Assembly: GCA_039714555.1 (NCBI GenBank)
Contig: JBDLJB010000061.1
Location: 1-9,487, forward strand
Source of the DNA: Namhaeicola sp039714555
Lineage (GTDB): Bacteria; Bacteroidota; Bacteroidia; Flavobacteriales; Flavobacteriaceae
DNA length: 9,487 nt
Direction of reading: 5' to 3'
Both the position numbers and the translations under genes were made by a program. The stretch's first letter is position 1. The number at the start of each line of letters is the position of its first letter. Below the pieces are notes generated by a model. That model saw only the letters and a list, made by a program, of their open reading frames with translations. It had not been told where the DNA came from and did no database searches. Of the stretch, positions 5,579-9,487 are shown in pieces.

Positions 5579-7504
5579 ATGAGTAAAATAATTGGAATAG
5601 ATTTAGGAACAACCAACTCATGTGTTTCAGTAATGGAAGGTAATGAGCCGGTAGTAATTCCTAATGCCGAAGGTAAAAGAACAACACCTTCTATAGTTGC
5701 TTTTGTAGAAGGCGGTGAAAGAAAAGTTGGTGATCCTGCTAAACGTCAAGCAGTTACCAATCCAATCAATACAATTTCTTCTATAAAAAGATTTATGGGT
5801 AATAAATATTCTGAATCTAAATTAGAAGCAGATAGAGTTCCTTATAAAGTTGTAAAAGGAGATAATGATACGCCAAGAGTTGATATTGAAGGTAGATTAT
5901 ATACACCACAAGAAATATCTGCAATAATCTTGCAAAAAATGAAAAAAACGGCTGAAGATTATTTAGGCCATGAAGTAAAAGAAGCTGTGGTAACTGTACC
6001 GGCTTATTTTAATGATTCACAACGTCAGGCAACAAAAGAAGCAGGTGAAATTGCAGGTTTAAAAGTTAGCCGTATTATAAATGAGCCTACTGCTGCTGCT
6101 TTGGCTTATGGTCTAGACAAATCAGGTCATGATAAAAAAATAGCAGTTTACGATTTGGGTGGAGGTACTTTTGATATTTCTATATTAGAAATTGGTGATG
6201 GTGTTTTTGAAGTACTTTCAACAAATGGTGATACGCATTTAGGAGGAGATGATTTCGATCAAGTAATTATCGACTGGTTAGCTGAAGAATTCAACAAACA
6301 AGAAAGTATTGATTTGCGTAAAGACCCAATGGCTTTACAACGTTTAAAAGAAGCTGCTGAAAAAGCTAAAATTGAATTATCATCAAGTTCACAAACAGAA
6401 ATAAATTTACCTTATGTTACTGCTACAGCAAGCGGACCAAAACACTTGGTAAAAACTTTATCAAGAGCACAGTTTGAAAAATTAGCTGATGATTTGATCA
6501 AACGTTCTATGTCTCCTGTAAGTGCTGCATTAAAAGATGCCGATCTTTCAAAATCAGATATTGATGAAGTAATTTTAGTTGGTGGTTCAACACGTATGCC
6601 AAGAATTCAGGAAGAAGTTGAAAAATTCTTCGGTAAGAAACCTTCAAAAGGTGTTAATCCTGATGAGGTAGTAGCAATTGGTGCTGCAATTCAAGGTGGT
6701 GTTTTAACAGGTGATGTAAAAGATGTATTACTATTAGATGTTACACCTTTAGCATTAGGAATTGAAACAATGGGTAATGTAATGACCAAATTGATCGAGT
6801 CAAATACTACCATTCCAACTAAAAAATCACAAGTATTTTCAACTGCAGCTGATAACCAACCATCAGTAGAGATCCATGTGTTACAAGGTGAACGTGCTAT
6901 GGCTGCCGATAACAAAACTATTGGTAGATTCCACTTAGACGGAATTCCACCGGCGCAAAGAGGAGTTCCTCAAATTGAAGTTACTTTTGATATTGATGCC
7001 AATGGTATTATTCATGTAACAGCTAAGGATAAAGGTACCGGTAAAGAACATAACATTCGTATTGAAGCATCTTCAGGATTGTCAGAAGAAGATATCAAAA
7101 AAATGAAGGCTGATGCCGAAGCTAACGCTGACGCGGATAAAAAAGCGAAAGAAACTGCTGAAAAGATCAATGGAGCTGATGCAATGATCTTCCAAACAGA
7201 AAGTCAGTTAAAAGAATTTGGAGACAAATTATCTGCTGATAAAAAAGCACCAATCGAGTCTGCTTTAGAGGAATTGAAAAAAGCGCACGAATCTAAAGAC
7301 CTTGCTCAGATTGACCCTGCAATGGAAAAGATCAACGAAGCATGGAAAGCTGCTTCTGAAGAAATGTATAAAGCACAACAAGATGCACAAGGTGGTGCAG
7401 CAGGCCCTCAACCGGGAGCTGATGCAGATGCCGGAGCCGGAGCAGAAGCTTCTGGTGAAGATGATGTGCAGGATGTTGACTTTGAAGAAGTAAAAGAAGA
7501 TTAA
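5579..7504 (+). CDS. dnaK: molecular chaperone DnaK (Hsp70)
   Basis: DnaK is the ATP-driven cytoplasmic Hsp70 that binds unfolded peptides with DnaJ and GrpE. The 641 residues are the full family length. The ATPase domain shows GIDLGTTNS (6-14), the catalytic-type Lys70 (SSIKRFMG), INEPTAAALAYGLDK (167-181), DLGGGTFD with Thr197 (192-199) and VGGSTRMP (334-341). The interdomain linker reads DVLLLDVTPLALG (382-394). The substrate domain follows, then an alpha-helical lid and a low-complexity Gly/Ala/Asp tail (about 604-627) ending in DVDFEEVKED. The ATG at 5579 gives the standard N-terminus. It stands alone, without dnaJ or grpE beside it, and is followed by a strong terminator. A diverged copy of its last ten codons lies at 8891. 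Confidence 0.99.
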   Translation: MSKIIGIDLGTTNSCVSVMEGNEPVVIPNAEGKRTTPSIVAFVEGGERKVGDPAKRQAVTNPINTISSIKRFMGNKYSESKLEADRVPYKVVKGDNDTPRVDIEGRLYTPQEISAIILQKMKKTAEDYLGHEVKEAVVTVPAYFNDSQRQATKEAGEIAGLKVSRIINEPTAAALAYGLDKSGHDKKIAVYDLGGGTFDISILEIGDGVFEVLSTNGDTHLGGDDFDQVIIDWLAEEFNKQESIDLRKDPMALQRLKEAAEKAKIELSSSSQTEINLPYVTATASGPKHLVKTLSRAQFEKLADDLIKRSMSPVSAALKDADLSKSDIDEVILVGGSTRMPRIQEEVEKFFGKKPSKGVNPDEVVAIGAAIQGGVLTGDVKDVLLLDVTPLALGIETMGNVMTKLIESNTTIPTKKSQVFSTAADNQPSVEIHVLQGERAMAADNKTIGRFHLDGIPPAQRGVPQIEVTFDIDANGIIHVTAKDKGTGKEHNIRIEASSGLSEEDIKKMKADAEANADADKKAKETAEKINGADAMIFQTESQLKEFGDKLSADKKAPIESALEELKKAHESKDLAQIDPAMEKINEAWKAASEEMYKAQQDAQGGAAGPQPGADADAGAGAEASGEDDVQDVDFEEVKED

Positions 7505-7616
7505 AACATTCTTTTGTAAGACTGTCATTCCCATGAATCCCGATGACCATCGGGAGGAAATATCAAAGTCGAATCAAATAAACCAAAACCGCCAGGATTT
7601 ATTTCCTGGCGGTTTT
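7472..7616. repeat. dnaK-tail direct repeat, copy A
   Basis: This copy runs from the last ten codons of dnaK through the post-stop sequence (TTCTTTTG, then CTGTCATTCC) and a hairpin to the terminator. Copy B (8891-9009) has the same order. Over the first 61 bases the two differ by five substitutions and two single-base indels. The central hairpin differs and copy A is longer there by about 30 bases. Confidence 0.85.
7538..7555. repeat. CCCGATG/CATCGGG hairpin after dnaK
   Basis: TCCCGATG (7538-7545) and CATCGGGA (7548-7555) form a tight stem with a tiny loop between the dnaK stop and its terminator. It sits inside a CTGTCATTCC...GGAAAT frame, at the same place as the hairpin in copy B, which looks like a REP-type element. 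Confidence 0.6.
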
Positions 7617-7620
7617 TTTT
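7585..7620 (+). terminator. Rho-independent terminator of dnaK
   Basis: AAAACCGCCAGGA (7585-7597) pairs perfectly with TCCTGGCGGTTTT (7604-7616) around a 6-base loop, and the T-run continues past 7620. This is a textbook intrinsic terminator 80 bases after the dnaK stop. The A-run on the left arm gives it some bidirectional potential. Confidence 0.95.
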
Positions 7621-7704
7621 TATTTTTTATAATTCGTATAATTTATAAATTGAGGTTTGACTATTTATTGTTAAATTGGTTGCATAAAAAAATACATATT
7701 GAAT

Positions 7705-8886
7705 ATGAAGAAAGTTATTATCATTGTAATAATGCTGTCTTTTGCTGTGCTTAATAATACATATAGTCAAAATGTAGATAGCGATAGTACTAAAACGGAG
7801 CAGACTAGTTTGTTTAAAGACTCTGTTGACGGTAAATTGGATATGAGTAAATGGCTTTTAAAGGAAGGTGGTTTTTTCCCTTTGGTACAAATAGTAACAG
7901 AACCTTCTTTAGGAGGTATTGGTATACTTTTTCTTCCAATTTTTATACAAAAAAACGAACCTGTTAGTAAAGGAGAATATGCTCCCCCAAATTTAACTGT
8001 TGGTGCTGCAAGTTATACCGCAAATAATACATGGGCACTAGGAGCAATGCGAATAGTTCATAATCAGAAATATGGAATTAATTACAGGTATGGAGCTGCC
8101 TATGCCGATATAAATATGGATTTTTACAGAGTTTTACCTCACTTAGGTGAGAAAAAATTCTCTTTTAATTTTCAAACTGTTCCTATTTATGGTAATATTT
8201 TAAAAGAATTTGGTGATAGTCATTTTTATGCAGGAGTTGAATGGATCTTTGCTAAAACAAAGGTGAATCCGGTTTTCGATATAAATAACCCTACAATTGA
8301 TGACTTTTTGAATAAAATATTAAATGAGAAAGATATCGAAAGTACAATAAGTAGTTTTGGTACCATTTTGCAATACGATACCCGTGATAATCTATTTACC
8401 CCTAACAAAGGTTTTTATGCTGAACTGGATTTAAGATTTAATGATAAGTGGACAGGTAGTGATTATAAGTTTCAAAATGCTCATTTAGTAATGTTCAAAT
8501 ATTTTCATTTTACCGAAAAATGGGTTAGTTCTTATAGGTTAGATGCTGAATTTTTATTTGGTGATGATACCCCATTTTATGTGCATCCGGGTATAAATTT
8601 AAGAGGTGTACCTATGGCAAGGTATCAAGGTTTGGAAGCCTACACAATAGAAACCGAACAACGATACGATTTTAATCTTCGTTGGAGTGGCGTTGTATTT
8701 GGAGGATTGGCAAAAGCTGTTGATGCAAAAACTAATTTCAATGATGCATTATTAGTGCACAATTATGGAGCAGGCTTTCGTTACCTTATTTCCCGAATAT
8801 TTGGAATAAGATTGGGAGTTGACGTAGCTAAATCAAATAATGACTGGGGATATTATATAACCTTTGGTTCGGCTTGGAAAAGATAA
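7705..8886 (+). CDS. BamA/TamA-type (Omp85) outer-membrane barrel protein without POTRA domains
   Basis: The ATG at 7705 gives a 393-residue protein with a signal peptide (MKKVIIIVIMLSFAVL, cleavage likely near TYS|Q); a TTG two codons earlier is less likely. After a short polar linker, barrel-type strands follow. The signature YDTRDN-FTPNKGFYAELDL (224-242) is characteristic of the Omp85 surface-antigen barrel, and LRGVPMARYQG (299-309) corresponds to the conserved RG loop motif (VRGY in BamA) that folds into the barrel. No POTRA repeats precede the barrel, so it is not a classical BamA or TamA; its role (translocation, lipid or protein insertion) is unknown. The last residues are AWKR rather than an aromatic end. 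It stands alone between two copies of the dnaK tail, with its stop only four bases before copy B. Confidence 0.8.
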   Translation: MKKVIIIVIMLSFAVLNNTYSQNVDSDSTKTEQTSLFKDSVDGKLDMSKWLLKEGGFFPLVQIVTEPSLGGIGILFLPIFIQKNEPVSKGEYAPPNLTVGAASYTANNTWALGAMRIVHNQKYGINYRYGAAYADINMDFYRVLPHLGEKKFSFNFQTVPIYGNILKEFGDSHFYAGVEWIFAKTKVNPVFDINNPTIDDFLNKILNEKDIESTISSFGTILQYDTRDNLFTPNKGFYAELDLRFNDKWTGSDYKFQNAHLVMFKYFHFTEKWVSSYRLDAEFLFGDDTPFYVHPGINLRGVPMARYQGLEAYTIETEQRYDFNLRWSGVVFGGLAKAVDAKTNFNDALLVHNYGAGFRYLISRIFGIRLGVDVAKSNNDWGYYITFGSAWKR

Positions 8887-8890
8887 ATAA

Positions 8891-8923
8891 GATGTAGATT
8901 TTGATGAAGTAAAAGAAGATTAA
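8891..8923 (+). pseudogene. remnant of a second dnaK 3' end (ten codons plus stop)
   Basis: The bases encode DVDFDEVKED and a stop, against DVDFEEVKED and a stop at the true dnaK end (7472-7504). The three differences in 33 bases all lie at third codon positions, two of them silent and one Glu to Asp. An in-frame TAA lies immediately upstream (8888-8890), so the fragment is not translated as part of any gene. The pattern suggests it diverged while still part of a working dnaK. Confidence 0.8.
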
Positions 8924-8945
8924 AAATATTCTTTTGAAAACTGTC

Positions 8946-8965
8946 ATTCCCACAAAAGTGGGAAT
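8946..8965. repeat. ATTCCCAC/GTGGGAAT hairpin (REP-like)
   Basis: A perfect 8-base stem (8946-8953 with 8958-8965) closes an AAAA loop. The surrounding form, TGTCATTCCC...GGGAATC, is like REP elements widespread in bacterial intergenic DNA. It replaces the different hairpin found at the equivalent place after dnaK. Confidence 0.7.
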
Positions 8966-8975
8966 CAAAAAACCT

Positions 8976-9009
8976 AAAACCGCCAGGATTAATTTCACGG
9001 TGGTTTTTT
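8976..9009 (+). terminator. degraded copy of the dnaK terminator behind the barrel gene
   Basis: AAAACCGCC (8976-8984) pairs with GGTGGTTTT (8999-9007) through one G-T pair, and a run of six Ts follows. Compared with the dnaK terminator the right arm has three changes (CACGGTGG for CCTGGCGG), which break the upper stem. It probably still terminates the barrel gene, but less well. Confidence 0.65.
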
Positions 9010-9283
9010 CGTCTGCTTATGTTTTTTTTTTAACTTAGTAGATTCTAATAGATTAACTAAAACCCAACCAAAGTGAAAATAAAGAATTTACTGCATTACC
9101 TATTCCTATGAGTCTTTTTTTATTGAGCTTAAAATAATGCTCGAAAAATAAAAAATTAGTTACTCCAAATTCAAGATGCCTAAAGATACACTAGATTAGA
9201 GTATAATATTTTATATATAACAAATAGGAAATTTAATAATCAGTCCAAAAAATAATTTAACTAACCTCAAAATTAATAAAAAG
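9010..9283. other. AT-rich intergenic region upstream of the last gene
   Basis: I see no gene here. It holds a run of ten Ts (9022-9031), several TAGATT/CTAGATTA-like strings (about 9039-9056 and 9190-9197) and a TATAATATTTTATATATA stretch (from about 9201). No clear TAnnTTTG promoter box was found, although a promoter for the following gene must lie here. Confidence 0.4.
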
Positions 9284-9487
9284 ATGAAAAAAACACTTTT
9301 AACATTAGCTTCAGTTCTACTTCTTACAATTGGTACAGCTGTAGCACAGGAAAATCAAAACCAAGAAGCCTCTTCAAACAGAATTGCAGAGTTTGTACAT
9401 TGGTATCCTGCAATAGAGCAGGCAAAAATGCGTGATGATTGGTTAAAAAGCAACAAGTATGGAGAATGGCAATTTACCGGAATGGTG
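9284..9487 (+). CDS. secreted protein of unknown function (3' end beyond the window)
   Basis: The open frame runs 68 codons from the ATG at 9284 to the edge of the window. It starts with a clear Sec signal peptide (MKKTLLTLASVLLLTIGTAVA, cleavage likely before Gln22). The mature part begins with a Gln/Asn-rich stretch followed by IAEFVHWYPAIEQAKMRDD and a Trp-containing segment. I do not recognise the family. The start is supported by the signal peptide and by an AT-rich leader without competing starts. Confidence 0.75.
   Translation, partial: MKKTLLTLASVLLLTIGTAVAQENQNQEASSNRIAEFVHWYPAIEQAKMRDDWLKSNKYGEWQFTGMV

Larger units (their letters stand above)
8891..9009. repeat. dnaK-tail direct repeat, copy B
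   Basis: This copy repeats, in order, the dnaK last codons, the TTCTTTTG and CTGTCATTCC segments, a hairpin and the terminator core AAAACCGCCAGGATT. It follows the Omp85 barrel gene by four bases. The terminator arm is mutated compared with copy A, and the central hairpin is of a different type and shorter. Confidence 0.85.

Noticed and set aside
6691..7550. Several short open frames antisense to or overlapping dnaK
   Set aside because: They are shadows of the dnaK coding sequence and its Gly/Ala-rich tail.
7699..7704. TTG start two codons upstream of the barrel gene
   Set aside because: The ATG at 7705 gives a normal MKK signal peptide start.
7533..7754. 73-residue plus-strand open frame after dnaK
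   Set aside because: It spans the terminator and the barrel gene start and has no recognisable features.
7472..9009. Composite transposon or integrated phage bounded by the direct repeats
   Set aside because: The enclosed segment encodes only the barrel protein; no transposase, integrase or terminal inverted repeats were seen.

Overview
The window looks like chromosomal DNA of a member of the Bacteroidota (Cytophaga/Flavobacterium/Bacteroides group). The evidence is AT-rich sequence, promoters of the Bacteroidota type (TTTG, about 19 bases, TAnnTTTG), little use of Shine-Dalgarno sequences, a DnaK and a MiaE that read as Bacteroidota proteins, and intergenic repeats of the kind common in this phylum. 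The genus cannot be told from the sequence.

Left part (1-2615): mnmE (tRNA wobble U34 modification GTPase, minus strand, cut at its last codon by the window edge), a small DUF4870-type membrane protein (plus strand) diverging from it, and miaE (tRNA A37 hydroxylase, minus strand). Both mnmE and miaE have near-perfect Bacteroidota promoters. In miaE the -33 box is the first unit of a 7-base tandem repeat.

Middle part (2616-5190): a likely three-gene operon encoding an outer-membrane beta-barrel porin, an exported FMN-binding-domain protein and a four-helix inner-membrane protein. The promoter is flanked by two almost identical 23-base palindromes with the 7-1-7 layout of Fur-superfamily operators. 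This suggests a metal-regulated (probably iron-regulated) envelope redox or transport module. It is the best candidate here for a poorly described system.

Right part (5191-9487): a 388-base intergenic region with hairpins and a possible sigma-54-type promoter, then dnaK with a strong terminator, then a POTRA-less BamA/TamA-type (Omp85) outer-membrane barrel gene. Right after that gene lies a second, diverged copy of the dnaK 3' end (ten codons plus stop, in the same order with the intergenic hairpin and a decayed copy of the terminator). The barrel gene is therefore bracketed by two dnaK tails, which points to a past duplication, insertion or recombination at dnaK. The window ends inside an unrecognised secreted protein.

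No tRNA, rRNA, CRISPR array, transposase or integrase was seen.
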